A stretch of DNA of 64,000 nt from Chitinophagaceae bacterium. Its GTDB lineage: Bacteria > Bacteroidota > Bacteroidia > Chitinophagales > Chitinophagaceae. The stretch lies in NCBI GenBank assembly GCA_003168265.1, contig PMSV01000008.1, positions 124,001-188,000 of the forward strand, written 5' to 3'. Positions 17,430 through 26,317 of the stretch are shown here, one piece after another (positions within the stretch are counted from its first letter, which is position 1; each line of letters starts with the position of its first letter). Made by a program: the position numbers and the translations under genes. The notes below the pieces were generated by a model, which did no database searches, was not told the DNA's origin, and saw only the letters and a program-made list of their open reading frames with translations.

Positions 17430-20400
17430 TTACTGATAAATTAAAAACAAGACGTTTTCCAAGCCTTTTTCAAATCGCAAAGTCTTCACAATTTCCTGAT
17501 TGGCACTAAGTATGGAATTCAGGATAATAATGTCAGGTTGATTGGCTATCGCTTTTTCAACAAGTTCTTTCCCGTCTGATTCAACAACCTGATAGCCCTT
17601 TGCCTGCAGTACTTCCATTAAGGTGCGGACGGTAACACTATCTTCATCAACCACCATTACTTTTTTTCTTGATTTTCCTTGTTCGAGCAAGTGGCCTATT
17701 TCAGTAAATAAAAGACTCGTATCAATAGGCTTGGTTAGATATCGGTCCACGCCAATCCGGTATCCTCTAGCTTTGTCCTGAACGATGGAAAGAATGATTA
17801 TGGGAATATCCATCGTTTGCGGATCGTTCTTAAGGATGGCAGCTACATCAAAGCCATTCATTTCGGGCATCATCACATCAAGTAAGATCAGGTCGGGACG
17901 AACCTTCCTGATTTTAGCCAGCGCTTCTTTCCCATTGGCAGCTTCTTCAATATTATACCCCGCTTCTGTAAGCTCTTGCCTGAGCAAAGAGCGGATACCC
18001 TCTTCGTCGTCTACGACCAATATATTGGCATGATTACCATTGAGAGAAGGTTGAGATTGTTCTACGCGTTTTTTCAACTGGCGGAGCAAGTCATCAAAGG
18101 CCAATGGCTTTTTTGTTGAATCTGATTTCACAAATGGCAGGGAAAAAAAGAAAGTGCTTCCCTTTCCCAGTTCGCTTTCGAGCCAAATATGGCCGCCATG
18201 ATGCTCCACAATTTCTTTACAAATAGGCAAACCCAGGCCGGTTCCTTTTGGTTTGTCAGTGAGTGTATCGCCAACCTGTTTAAATTGTTCGAATACCGCA
18301 TCATAGTCTCCAGGGGCAATTCCAATACCCGTATCAGTTATTCCTACAACAACCGTATCGTCCTTTTTAAATGCACGGCAGGTGACAGCTCCTGTTTCCG
18401 TAAATTTCACGGCATTTGATAAAAGATTCACTACCACCTGTATCAGTTTATCGCGGTCACCGGTAATTTCAGGAAGGCCATCTTCGATTTGCCTTTCCAG
18501 TTTAAGGTTTTTCTGATCAAATAAAGCTGTAGTTGCGGCTATAGCTCTTTCCACAATTTCAGGCAAGGGCGCAGGTTCCATATTCCATTCCATTTTACCG
18601 GCCTCGATTTTTGCTAGATCAAGCACATCATTGATGAGATGTGTAAGACGTTCGCCTTCTGCCACCACAACATTTAAATTTTCTGAAATCTGCTGAACTG
18701 TTTTATTTGTTTTGGGATCTGTGGTATCCGTAAGCGGGAAGACTTTTTCTTCCAATCTTTTTTTAATGATTTTTGCAAAGCCGAGTATGGAAGTTAGCGG
18801 GGTTCTAAGTTCATGGCTGACTGTGCTCAGAAAAGCGCTTTTCGCTGCATTGGCCTGCTCAGCTATTTTGCGGGCAGCTTCAGCCTCCATTTTTGCCTGT
18901 TTCACTTCTTCAAATAACCCGGCTTTTTTCAAGGCAACACCCACATTAGCAGCGATGGTAGTAAGCAGCCGCTGGTCTTTTTCATTAAACCGGTTTTCCA
19001 TTTCCGTACTTTGCACACTCATGACACCGATAATTTCATCACCAACCGGAATGGGAACGCCTAAATAAGATGCCGAAGGAACACCAATTCTATTGACGCC
19101 AAGTTCTGAGGTTTTTTCACTGACGTCTTTATTGATCAGTAAGGATTGGCCTGTAAGAATAATCTTTGAAGTAAGGCCTTCGCCCAAATCCATGGGTGGC
19201 ATATTATCGCCATGTTGATAAGGGAAGTTGATGACTTTCTTTTTTGCATCAAGTAATGCCAGATACACAATATTTGCTTTAAAAAGTTTGAGCAACTGGT
19301 CGCCAACAAGTGTAATCAGATCGCCCATGTTTAATTGGGCAGCTAGCGCCTGGCTTATCTGGTTTACCGTTAATAGCTCCTCTGCCTGTTGCTTTACTTC
19401 CTGAGTTCTTTCTTCAACTTTGATTTCGAGTTCTTTTTGTTTGACATGCAATTGATAAGTTCTGTACCGAACGAAAGCGTAGAAAATTGCTATTACGCAA
19501 AAGACGTATAATGCGTAAGCCCACCATGTTTGCCACCAGGGAGGCGTGATCGTAAAACTAAAACTGGCAGGTTTAGTCCAAGGTCCGCTCGAAATCTTGC
19601 TGCGAACCTTAAAAGTATAATTGCCAGGGGGAAGATTCAGATAATTGTCGCTATAACTTTTGTTTGCAAAATTGCTCCAATGTTTATCAATTCCCTCCAG
19701 AATATATGAATATAAAGTAGTATCCGCAGAGCCCAAATTGGCTTGTGCAAATTGAAACTGAATATAATTCTGGTCGTAAGGGATGAGAAGGTTGGCAGGC
19801 AAATTATAAGGGCCTGTAATGCTATCCCAATGAAAGATTGTTTTTTGTTCAAAACCAGTATTGGCTGGGGTTTGACCTTTAACATAAAATGTATCTGCAC
19901 TCCAAAGAGTGTCATGTTCGCCTATTAAAAGAGGATTCGAAAAATTATGAGACTGATTCATCATATTCAGCCCGGTAATATAAGTTGATGGGCTGTCATG
20001 ATCTTCTTTCAGTTCATTGACTATTGTAATTCCGAGGTCTCCCCAAAGGTATCGCCCATTTTTGGTGATAGCGTTGACGTCCCATAAGGTCTGGCTAATG
20101 TAAAGTCCATCCGACTTGGCCAATGTGGAGACCATCCATTTTCCCTGCTGTGAATTTGAATTTACATCATCTGCAGGGGCCGGCGGGATGATAAGATTTA
20201 CTTTATGATAGGTCCCTGCAACAACATAATTTTTATATTCAACCAAAGAATTCACATAATCGTTGGATAAACCTTGTGAAGTGCTGATGGATGTGATCAG
20301 GCCTCTTTTGGTATCTGCTATGTAAATGCCTTTATCCGTAGCGATCCACATCCTGCCATATTTATCGGGCATCAGGGTGCGATAACAGGTGTCTTTTAAC

Positions 20401-22259
20401 CCAGGCTCTTTATCTAAATATTGGATTGTCCAATTTTCAGGATCGATCACATCTACACCTCCGGTGTAAGTGGCTATCCATATCTTCCCCCGAGTATCGC
20501 TTTTTATGTTCAAAAGATTCTCATCGCTAAGACCATCTTTTTTAGTGGCAAGCCTAATGCTCTTTTTCGAAGAGTCAATTATTTCAATACCCCCCGAAGG
20601 GCCGGTGATCCAGATATTATTTCTTGCATCCCTTAAAATAGAATAAACCGTGTCGCTTATAAGCCCTTCTTTTCTCCCTGTATGTTCAATGGTTTTATGT
20701 GTCTGATCAATAATATCCAGTCCCCCGTTACTTGTGACCCATATATTACCGTCTACCTGATTAAAAGACTGAATAGTATTATTGTCAAAGCCCTGCTCTT
20801 TGTTCAATTGCCTTAATGTCTCCTTTTCTTCATTTAAAATAAAAATCCCTTCACTGTTTGTGCCAGCCCATATATTGCCAGCGGCATCTTCAAAAAGGGT
20901 TGAAATATTTTTTTTACCCAGAGGGTAAACCATTTGCCCACCCTGATCTATGATATATAACCCCGTCTGGGCTGTTCCTACCCAAACTCTTTGCTTATTA
21001 TCAAACAGCAGATCAAGGTTATAATCATGAGGAATCCCTTCATTCTCAGCAAAGTATTTCATCATTCCTTTTACCGGATCAAGAAGAGCCAATCGCTGAT
21101 CTGCTGATATCCAGATTCGGTCGCTGTTGTCAATTAACAAACGGTAATAGATTCTATTTTGCAGACCCTGCAATACGCCATAATTGGTAATAATGCCATG
21201 TTCTATATCCACTAAATCCACGCCTCCGTTCCTGGCTCCAACCCAAATCCTGCCTTTTTGATCTCCTGTGATCGCTCTTATGGTGTCACTCTGCAGTCCG
21301 TTAATCTTTCTTAGATAGCTTATTTTTCCTTTTTCTAAATTGATGATATCGATACCATCATTTGTATTTATCCAGATATTTTTTTTGTTGTCCTGGTATA
21401 TACCTAAAGTATTCTTACCGGAAATGCCTAAGTTGTTGCCAAGTTGTTTATAGGTTTGCTTCTGCGGGTTAATGATTTCAACGCTCTTGCTGGCCGTCTC
21501 AGAAACCCAGATGCTCCCTTTATTATCCAATATCATTTTTGGAAGCAGCGGAAAGGGAGCCAATATCGTAGCCGAAAAGCTCATCAACCCCTCTTGTATG
21601 TCTATCATTCCAATACCTGTCTCATTGATAAACCAAATCCTGCCTTGATTATCTTCAACCAAACCTTTGCACCTGAGAGAAGGATAGGTTTGCAGGTATT
21701 CACCATCAAACCTGCAAAGACCCTTACTAGTGCCGATCCAGATAAGGCCGCTTTTTTCCTGAAAAAAAGAGAAGATCACTTTACCCCGAACACCTAGCGA
21801 TTGAGTCAAATCAAAAATAGAAAGAGTGGTTCCGTTCTTTGATGTAAGTGCGGGCACTTTTGTAACATTTGGAGGAAGCAAGAAGGAGACTTTGAACTGC
21901 AAAGATTTGGACGCTGACTTATCCGGATTGAAAGCCATATCCGGCAAAGCATTAAAATCAAAATGAACTTCCTGGGGTAGCGCAGCAAATGGTTTGAGAC
22001 CTGAAGTATTATAAGGAGTTGTAGGAAGCGCTTCAATATCTAATTTTTTTATCACAGATTTTACGCCACCTGTTTTAACAGTAACCCAGTTTAATTTTTT
22101 TGGTGCAGATAATTGTAACGGCTGACTCACTGGCTGCGCATACCCGCTATCGCTTATCGGGAATGGGATATTGGTATTATTGTTATTGCAGGATGCTAAA
22201 ATAATCAAGGCTGAAATCGCTAGAAAAAGCAAAGGGCAATTAGGGGTAATTTTGCGCAT
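17430..22259 (-). CDS. Hybrid two-component sensor kinase with beta-propeller sensor, GAF and two receivers
   Basis: 1609 residues from the ATG at 22259; an in-frame ATG at 22316 is less likely because it would put 19 residues before the signal sequence. In order: a lipoprotein-type signal (LASC, Cys24); two-component propeller repeats with repeated IWIGT/GGVDVID motifs (about 150-700); a Y_Y_Y domain with a transmembrane helix at about 913-931; a coiled coil; GAF (about 955-1115); HisKA with His1149 (SHELRTPL); HATPase_c with the DTGIGI and GTGLGL boxes; receiver 1 with Asp1461 (LLDVMMPEMNG); and a shortened receiver 2 that has Asn at the phosphoacceptor site (IIILNSIL). It is a periplasmic sensor feeding the receiver and cyclase genes downstream. 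The ligand is unknown. Confidence 0.93.
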   Translation of the reverse strand: MRKITPNCPLLFLAISALIILASCNNNNTNIPFPISDSGYAQPVSQPLQLSAPKKLNWVTVKTGGVKSVIKKLDIEALPTTPYNTSGLKPFAALPQEVHFDFNALPDMAFNPDKSASKSLQFKVSFLLPPNVTKVPALTSKNGTTLSIFDLTQSLGVRGKVIFSFFQEKSGLIWIGTSKGLCRFDGEYLQTYPSLRCKGLVEDNQGRIWFINETGIGMIDIQEGLMSFSATILAPFPLLPKMILDNKGSIWVSETASKSVEIINPQKQTYKQLGNNLGISGKNTLGIYQDNKKNIWINTNDGIDIINLEKGKISYLRKINGLQSDTIRAITGDQKGRIWVGARNGGVDLVDIEHGIITNYGVLQGLQNRIYYRLLIDNSDRIWISADQRLALLDPVKGMMKYFAENEGIPHDYNLDLLFDNKQRVWVGTAQTGLYIIDQGGQMVYPLGKKNISTLFEDAAGNIWAGTNSEGIFILNEEKETLRQLNKEQGFDNNTIQSFNQVDGNIWVTSNGGLDIIDQTHKTIEHTGRKEGLISDTVYSILRDARNNIWITGPSGGIEIIDSSKKSIRLATKKDGLSDENLLNIKSDTRGKIWIATYTGGVDVIDPENWTIQYLDKEPGLKDTCYRTLMPDKYGRMWIATDKGIYIADTKRGLITSISTSQGLSNDYVNSLVEYKNYVVAGTYHKVNLIIPPAPADDVNSNSQQGKWMVSTLAKSDGLYISQTLWDVNAITKNGRYLWGDLGITIVNELKEDHDSPSTYITGLNMMNQSHNFSNPLLIGEHDTLWSADTFYVKGQTPANTGFEQKTIFHWDSITGPYNLPANLLIPYDQNYIQFQFAQANLGSADTTLYSYILEGIDKHWSNFANKSYSDNYLNLPPGNYTFKVRSKISSGPWTKPASFSFTITPPWWQTWWAYALYVFCVIAIFYAFVRYRTYQLHVKQKELEIKVEERTQEVKQQAEELLTVNQISQALAAQLNMGDLITLVGDQLLKLFKANIVYLALLDAKKKVINFPYQHGDNMPPMDLGEGLTSKIILTGQSLLINKDVSEKTSELGVNRIGVPSASYLGVPIPVGDEIIGVMSVQSTEMENRFNEKDQRLLTTIAANVGVALKKAGLFEEVKQAKMEAEAARKIAEQANAAKSAFLSTVSHELRTPLTSILGFAKIIKKRLEEKVFPLTDTTDPKTNKTVQQISENLNVVVAEGERLTHLINDVLDLAKIEAGKMEWNMEPAPLPEIVERAIAATTALFDQKNLKLERQIEDGLPEITGDRDKLIQVVVNLLSNAVKFTETGAVTCRAFKKDDTVVVGITDTGIGIAPGDYDAVFEQFKQVGDTLTDKPKGTGLGLPICKEIVEHHGGHIWLESELGKGSTFFFSLPFVKSDSTKKPLAFDDLLRQLKKRVEQSQPSLNGNHANILVVDDEEGIRSLLRQELTEAGYNIEEAANGKEALAKIRKVRPDLILLDVMMPEMNGFDVAAILKNDPQTMDIPIIILSIVQDKARGYRIGVDRYLTKPIDTSLLFTEIGHLLEQGKSRKKVMVVDEDSVTVRTLMEVLQAKGYQVVESDGKELVEKAIANQPDIIILNSILSANQEIVKTLRFEKGLENVLFLIYQ

Positions 22260-22400
22260 GGCTATAAATTTATAATTTTTTTTGAATGCAATGAAATAAT
22301 AAAAATCTCTAATCATCGGATGATCAAAAAAAAGAGAAGTGCCGAAATGTTCGTCAATACTGAGTTTTATGGAATAAAAAAATTCTCCGATTAGAGGTTG

Positions 22401-22485
22401 TTGTGCCCAGGACTAATTACCTCCGCGCCTCCGGCGCTCCGGTGATCCAATGATGTCCTGCGAGGGGGGCTTACACATAGGCCCT
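22401..22485. repeat. 85-bp direct repeat, copy A (carries part of the tRNA-Leu 3' end)
   Basis: Nearly identical to copy B at 22585-22669, differing by two substitutions and two single-base indels. It begins with TGTGCCCAGGACT, which is the complement of the tRNA-Leu acceptor end, then diverges into a GC-rich block and the sequence GGGCTTACACATAGGCCCT. No coding potential was recognised. Confidence 0.75.
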
Positions 22486-22550
22486 TGGCCAGGAAGCGGT
22501 CAACCGTCTCTTTGTTTGTTCGCTCCCGCGAATAAATTCGCATGGCTACC

Positions 22551-22583
22551 AAAAAAAATGCCCTCCGGCTATCGCCGGAAGGC
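22551..22583 (-). terminator. Intrinsic terminator beside repeat copy B
   Basis: A 10-bp stem GCCCTCCGGC / GCCGGAAGGC (one G-T pair) with a 4-base loop. On the minus strand it is followed by eight T. It lies right after a copy of the tRNA-Leu 3' end, as expected for a terminator of a former second tRNA gene. Confidence 0.7.
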
Positions 22584-22584
22584 C

Positions 22585-22669
22585 TTGTGCCCAGGACTGG
22601 ATTACCTCCGCGCCTCCGGCGCTCCGGTGATCCAATAATGTCCTGCGAGGGGGCTTACACATAGGCCCT
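22585..22669. repeat. 85-bp direct repeat, copy B (carries tRNA-Leu 3' end)
   Basis: Second copy of the repeat at 22401-22485. Here the tRNA-derived part TGTGCCCAGGACTGGATT matches the 3' end of the intact tRNA-Leu over 18 bases before diverging. Between this copy and the tRNA lies an imperfect inverted repeat whose outer 12 bases are TTTTTGCATTCT. Confidence 0.75.
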
Positions 22670-22738
22670 CGCGCCTTCGGCACTCTTGGTTTTTGCATTC
22701 TTCCGCTCTGGCGAGTCAACTCGCCCGTTCCAGAATGC

Positions 22739-22763
22739 AAAAACCCCCGACATTAGTCGGGGG
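22739..22763 (-). terminator. Intrinsic terminator of tRNA-Leu
   Basis: An 8-bp stem CCCCCGAC / GTCGGGGG with a 4-base loop; T5 follows on the minus strand, 9 bases after the tRNA 3' end. Confidence 0.85.
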
Positions 22764-22771
22764 CCTTCGTG

Positions 22772-22855
22772 TGCCCAGGACTGGATTCGAACCAGCACAT
22801 GGTTTCCCACGCTGCGACCTGAACACAGTGCGTCTACCAATTTCGCCACCTGGGC
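22772..22855 (-). tRNA. tRNA-Leu (anticodon CAG)
   Basis: An 84-base tRNA with a 7-bp acceptor stem GCCCAGG/CCTGGGC, D-loop GGTAGA, anticodon stem CTGTG/CGCAG with loop TTCAGGT (anticodon CAG), a long class II variable arm and T-loop GTTCGAATC. The discriminator is A. The 3' CCA is not encoded. It reads CUG codons. Confidence 0.96.
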
Positions 22856-22866
22856 ATCAGGGGGTG

Positions 22867-22899
22867 CAAATATAGGTCAGTTATGTTTTTTGCCCCAAA
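22867..22899 (-). promoter_or_regulatory. Bacteroidota-type promoter for tRNA-Leu
   Basis: On the minus strand TTTG, a 21-base spacer and TATATTTG, a full match to TAnnTTTG. The -33 element lies inside the 3' end of the EamA gene. Transcription would start a few bases before the tRNA. Confidence 0.75.
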
Positions 22900-23816
22900 C
22901 TTTTTCCGGTTTTCCAGCCAATGAGCAGGATACCTGATATGATAAGAGCGGTTCCTGTGATTTGGGCATAAGTAATTTTTTCATGGAGAACGAGCCACGC
23001 CTGCAGGATGGTGGAAACTGGACCTATGCTCGATATGATGGCGACATTACTCGCGCCGATTTTTTTCATGCCCAAAGAGATAAGGAAGGTGGGGATCACC
23101 GTTGCGATCAGGGCGAGTGATACTCCATAGAGCCAGTATTTGGATGCTGATTCGTTTCCATTGCCATTCCCGGATAGGAGAAAATGGATGAAGACTCCAG
23201 CCGTGGAAAATAGCATGGCATAGGCGGTGAACCTGGTAACTCCAACCTGATGGACCAGCCTTCCGCTTCCGGCAATATAAATTGCGTAGGTGATGGAACA
23301 AAGAAATATCAGGGAACTTCCCAGAAAAAAATTCGGATTTGCAGAATCGAGATGCAATTCCCCGGCATAGGCGATGACAAGCCCGGCATAGGTGAGCAGG
23401 AGGGCCCATTTTTGAAAGGGACTGATTTTTTGGTGGAAGAAAAATGAGTTGATTAGCAGGACAAAACTGGGATAAAGAAAAAGAATCAGCCTTTCCAGTC
23501 CGGCGGATACCCATTGGAGCCCTAAGAAATCAAATAGGCTGCTGAGATAATAACCAAAAATTCCCAGGAAGATGATATACAGCCACTGTCTTGAGTTGAT
23601 CCTTATTGTATTTTCTCTGCGGCTGCCCAGCCAGGCTGCTACAAGATAAAAAGGGAGTGAAAATAGCATGCGGAGCACAAGAAGAGTGAGGGCATCGATC
23701 TTTGTGCTGTGAAAGGCTAGTTTGACGATTATCGCTTTTGTGGAAAATAGAACGGCGCCCAATAAGGTAATGCTAAAGCCGGCAAATGACAGTTGGTAGT
23801 GGGTGTGCTTATTCAA
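22881..23816 (-). CDS. EamA/DMT-family transporter
   Basis: An inner-membrane protein of 311 residues with ten predicted helices in two EamA repeats. It opens with LLGAVLFSTKAIIVKLAF, typical of this family, and ends in a short basic tail. It is different from the copy at 7.9 kb (low similarity by eye). It starts 23 bases after the dapD stop and is probably co-transcribed with it. The substrate is unknown; location behind dapD hints at an amino-acid-related metabolite but does not prove it. Confidence 0.88.
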   Translation of the reverse strand: MNKHTHYQLSFAGFSITLLGAVLFSTKAIIVKLAFHSTKIDALTLLVLRMLFSLPFYLVAAWLGSRRENTIRINSRQWLYIIFLGIFGYYLSSLFDFLGLQWVSAGLERLILFLYPSFVLLINSFFFHQKISPFQKWALLLTYAGLVIAYAGELHLDSANPNFFLGSSLIFLCSITYAIYIAGSGRLVHQVGVTRFTAYAMLFSTAGVFIHFLLSGNGNGNESASKYWLYGVSLALIATVIPTFLISLGMKKIGASNVAIISSIGPVSTILQAWLVLHEKITYAQITGTALIISGILLIGWKTGKSLGQKT

Positions 23817-23839
23817 TTCCTTATTAAATCATTATTCCA

Positions 23840-24652
23840 TTATGCACTCACATTGAATTCCCGAAGTGCCTCATTAAGGCTCGTCTTGAGATCGGTACTT
23901 GGTTTGCGCTGCCCTATAATGAGGGCGCAGGAAACACCATATTCCCCGGCTTCAAATTTTTTCATATAGCTGCCCGGAATTACTACGCTTCTGGCCGGAA
24001 CCCTTCCTTTGAATTCAACCGGCGCAGGCCCGCTGACATCGATGATTTTTGTGGATTGGGTCAGTACGACATTTGCACCCAGGACGGCTTCCTTTTCGAC
24101 GATCACGCCTTCTACGACGATGCACCGGGAACCGACGAAACAACCATCTTCAATAATGACGGGAGAGGCTTGTAAGGGTTCCAGGACGCCACCAATTCCA
24201 ACTCCTCCGCTGAGATGAACTCCTTTACCGATTTGGGCGCAACTTCCGACCGTGGCCCAGGTATCGACCATAGTGCCTTCATCCACATAGGCGCCAATAT
24301 TGACATAACTTGGCATGAGTACGACATTTCTTGCGAGATAAGCTCCATAACGGGCGACTGCATGAGGTACTGCCCTGACTCCCAGCTCTTTATAGTTTTT
24401 TTTCAAAAGCATTTTATCGTAAAATTCAAAGGGATTAAGATCCCAGGTCTGCATGGGTTGGATAGAAAAATATTGAATTATGGCTTGTTTCACCCACTCA
24501 TTTACTTTCCATAGTCCGTTTTCAGGATTAGCCACCCTGAGTCTTCCCTTGTCCAGTTCTTCTATTACTGAATGAACGGTCTCAGAATAAGTTTTCTGCT
24601 TCAGCAATTCTCTATTTGTCCAGCTTTGGCTGATCTGGTCTTTAAGTTCCAT
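23840..24652 (-). CDS. dapD: 2,3,4,5-tetrahydropyridine-2,6-dicarboxylate N-succinyltransferase
   Basis: Catalyses the succinyl-CoA-dependent acylation step of the lysine/diaminopimelate pathway in the cytoplasm, supplying peptidoglycan precursors. It is 270 residues. The N-terminal helical domain has NRELL, and the left-handed beta-helix carries hexapeptide repeats (VNIGAYVDEGTMVDTWATVG, GVHLSGGVGIGGVLEPL). An ATG six codons upstream (24670) lies inside the -7 promoter box, so MELKDQISQ at 24652 is taken as the start. The EamA transporter gene follows. Confidence 0.94.
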   Translation of the reverse strand: MELKDQISQSWTNRELLKQKTYSETVHSVIEELDKGRLRVANPENGLWKVNEWVKQAIIQYFSIQPMQTWDLNPFEFYDKMLLKKNYKELGVRAVPHAVARYGAYLARNVVLMPSYVNIGAYVDEGTMVDTWATVGSCAQIGKGVHLSGGVGIGGVLEPLQASPVIIEDGCFVGSRCIVVEGVIVEKEAVLGANVVLTQSTKIIDVSGPAPVEFKGRVPARSVVIPGSYMKKFEAGEYGVSCALIIGQRKPSTDLKTSLNEALREFNVSA

Positions 24653-24663
24653 CAATTTTTTTA

Positions 24664-24671
24664 CAAACATA
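24664..24671 (-). promoter_or_regulatory. -7 promoter element for dapD
   Basis: TATGTTTG on the minus strand, a perfect TAnnTTTG. The -33 element is weak. Transcription would start just before the ATG at 24652, giving a leader of only a few bases and excluding the upstream ATG. Confidence 0.5.
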
Positions 24672-24746
24672 GCGGTTGGACAGCAATCATTTTAGAAAAT
24701 CGAAATGCAAAAAAGAGACTTGGCAGGAGTTTTTTATTATATGAAT

Positions 24747-24779
24747 TTTGGCTAAATTTTAAACATATCGATTGATTTG
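24747..24779 (+). promoter_or_regulatory. Promoter candidate for the outer-membrane protein gene at 24849
   Basis: TTTG (24747-24750), 21 bases, then TTGATTTG (24772-24779), one base off TAnnTTTG. The leader would be about 60 bases. Confidence 0.45.
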
Positions 24780-24848
24780 CCGTCAAAAACAATTAGTTAA
24801 CCGAATTTATTCGGTAATTGCCTCCTAGGAACTTAAACTTAAAGCCGG

Positions 24849-25817
24849 GTGAGAAATAAATTTACGCTGCGGAGGGTGGGAATCTATATTGCTTTTTTTG
24901 GGATTACCTTTTCTCAGGCTTTTGGCCAAAATAGCCCGAGGCAACAAAAAATTGATACACTCAATCAATCCATGGATTCACTTAGCCTTGAATCCATCGA
25001 AGATTCTATTTTCGCACTCGCTCCCAGGAAATCCCATTTTTCAGCCGATATCAGCTACCTGAGCAATAATGTTTATATGGGCAGATTTGATTCTGTAGCT
25101 ACGCCCTATATCACAGCTTTGCTGGCTTTTTACGACAAATCCGGCTTATTTGCGAATGCTTCGGCCTCCTATCTAGCCCTATCCGGCTATAATCGAATCG
25201 ATCTTGTTACTGTCGAAGCCGGTTATCTGTACGTGCATAAGAATTTTGACGCAGAGGTATCTGCGGCCAAATATTGGTTCAGCAAATACAGTTTTAATGT
25301 CAGGTCCTCCATAAGAGAGGGCTTTACAATTTTGACTGGCTATGACCTGGGTTTTATCAAACCAACTATTTCACCTACGGTCACTATTGCAGATAAAGCG
25401 GATTTTGCATTGGCAGTCGGGATTGAACATAGCTTTTACCTTTTCAATGATGCGGTTGATATTACACCAACAGCAAACCTGAATGGCAGTACCGAGAACT
25501 TTTACAATTCCTACTATAAAAAACATAAATTCTCACTGAGGAGGAAAGGAGAGGTTGTTAAGGTCAACGGTCATCTGGAAGGAGAGGTTCTGAATGCTTC
25601 CCAGTTTAAGATTCTGGATTATGAGTTTACTATGCCGATCAATTATGTTGTGAAAAAATTCACATTTAATTTTTCTCCTGTATTTGCAATACCGGTCAAC
25701 CCGGCTCTAACACAGTTAACTGCTATCAGACCTGGTTTCCCGGACAAAGTAAAGATCTCCAATGAAGTGATCACGAATTCTTTTTTCTGGCAGGCCGGAA
25801 TTACCTATAAGTTCTAA
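24849..25817 (+). CDS. Probable outer-membrane beta-barrel protein
   Basis: A 322-residue exported protein that starts at a GTG. The signal peptide runs to about residue 26 (FSQAFGQ). The mature chain has alternating polar and hydrophobic strands, many aromatic residues and ends in ...FFWQAGITYKF, a terminal Phe as expected for outer-membrane barrels. No domain is recognised. It converges with and overlaps by four bases the gene at 25814. The function is unknown. Confidence 0.75.
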   Translation: MRNKFTLRRVGIYIAFFGITFSQAFGQNSPRQQKIDTLNQSMDSLSLESIEDSIFALAPRKSHFSADISYLSNNVYMGRFDSVATPYITALLAFYDKSGLFANASASYLALSGYNRIDLVTVEAGYLYVHKNFDAEVSAAKYWFSKYSFNVRSSIREGFTILTGYDLGFIKPTISPTVTIADKADFALAVGIEHSFYLFNDAVDITPTANLNGSTENFYNSYYKKHKFSLRRKGEVVKVNGHLEGEVLNASQFKILDYEFTMPINYVVKKFTFNFSPVFAIPVNPALTQLTAIRPGFPDKVKISNEVITNSFFWQAGITYKF

Positions 25818-26224
25818 CCTCTTTTAAAAACCGAAAGAAAATAATTTGGTTTACCTGCGGTTTCGAAATTTTCGGGATAGCTGCTGCCTGAAAGATCATA
25901 ACAGATGGTAAGTTTGCCTCTTTTCAATTTGTAGACTGCCGTGAAATGTTTTCCGAAATTGACTCCTTCCTTTCCATAGATATCCAATTTATTTCCTTGG
26001 TATTTGACAGTGCCCTTATCCAGGCCTTCGGCATATACAATATAGCTGCTGTCTGTAAGAACGAGTTTTTGGTTTTGAAAAGCTTCTTTGGGAAAGGCTT
26101 TTCCGTTCAATTCCTGACTGATGGGTATCCAGGTTCCATTGAGTGAGGATTGCTGGCTGCGAGCCTGGGTAATTATCATTGTAGAAAATAACAGGCAGGC
26201 AAGATGGAGGGCGGTTTTTTTCAT
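25814..26224 (-). CDS. Exported TIGR03067-like domain protein
   Basis: A 136-residue protein with a signal peptide (MKKTALHLACLLFSTM, cleavage near SQQ). The mature part reads LNGTWIPISQELNGK, then KLVLTDSSYIVY, KLDIYG, AVYKLKRGKLTICYDL and FLSVFKRG. This order matches the small beta-rich TIGR03067/lipocalin-like domain that is common in exported proteins of unknown role. The in-frame start three codons upstream (26233) is possible but less favoured. It converges with the barrel gene. Its role is unknown. Confidence 0.7.
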   Translation of the reverse strand: MKKTALHLACLLFSTMIITQARSQQSSLNGTWIPISQELNGKAFPKEAFQNQKLVLTDSSYIVYAEGLDKGTVKYQGNKLDIYGKEGVNFGKHFTAVYKLKRGKLTICYDLSGSSYPENFETAGKPNYFLSVFKRG

Positions 26225-26289
26225 AATACGCACTTTTTTTATGAATTTAAGTAAAAAACGTTAAATTCTGGTTTATTGGGGATTGCCAT

Positions 26290-26297
26290 TATTTTTG
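26290..26297 (+). promoter_or_regulatory. -7 promoter element for the YrdC-like gene
   Basis: TATTTTTG, a perfect TAnnTTTG. It lies downstream of the earliest possible start codon (26276), which favours a start at 26318. Confidence 0.4.
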
Positions 26298-26317
26298 CCG
26301 GAATCAACAGCGATAAG

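Noticed and set aside
22690-22743. Imperfect inverted repeat TTTTTGCATTCT as insertion-sequence ends
   Set aside because: There is no transposase between or near the arms and no target duplication; it is described only as part of the repeat region.
22655-22849. A 64-codon ORF reading through tRNA-Leu (MAKLVDALCSG...)
   Set aside because: This is the usual false ORF from translating a tRNA-Leu gene; the tRNA fold explains the sequence.
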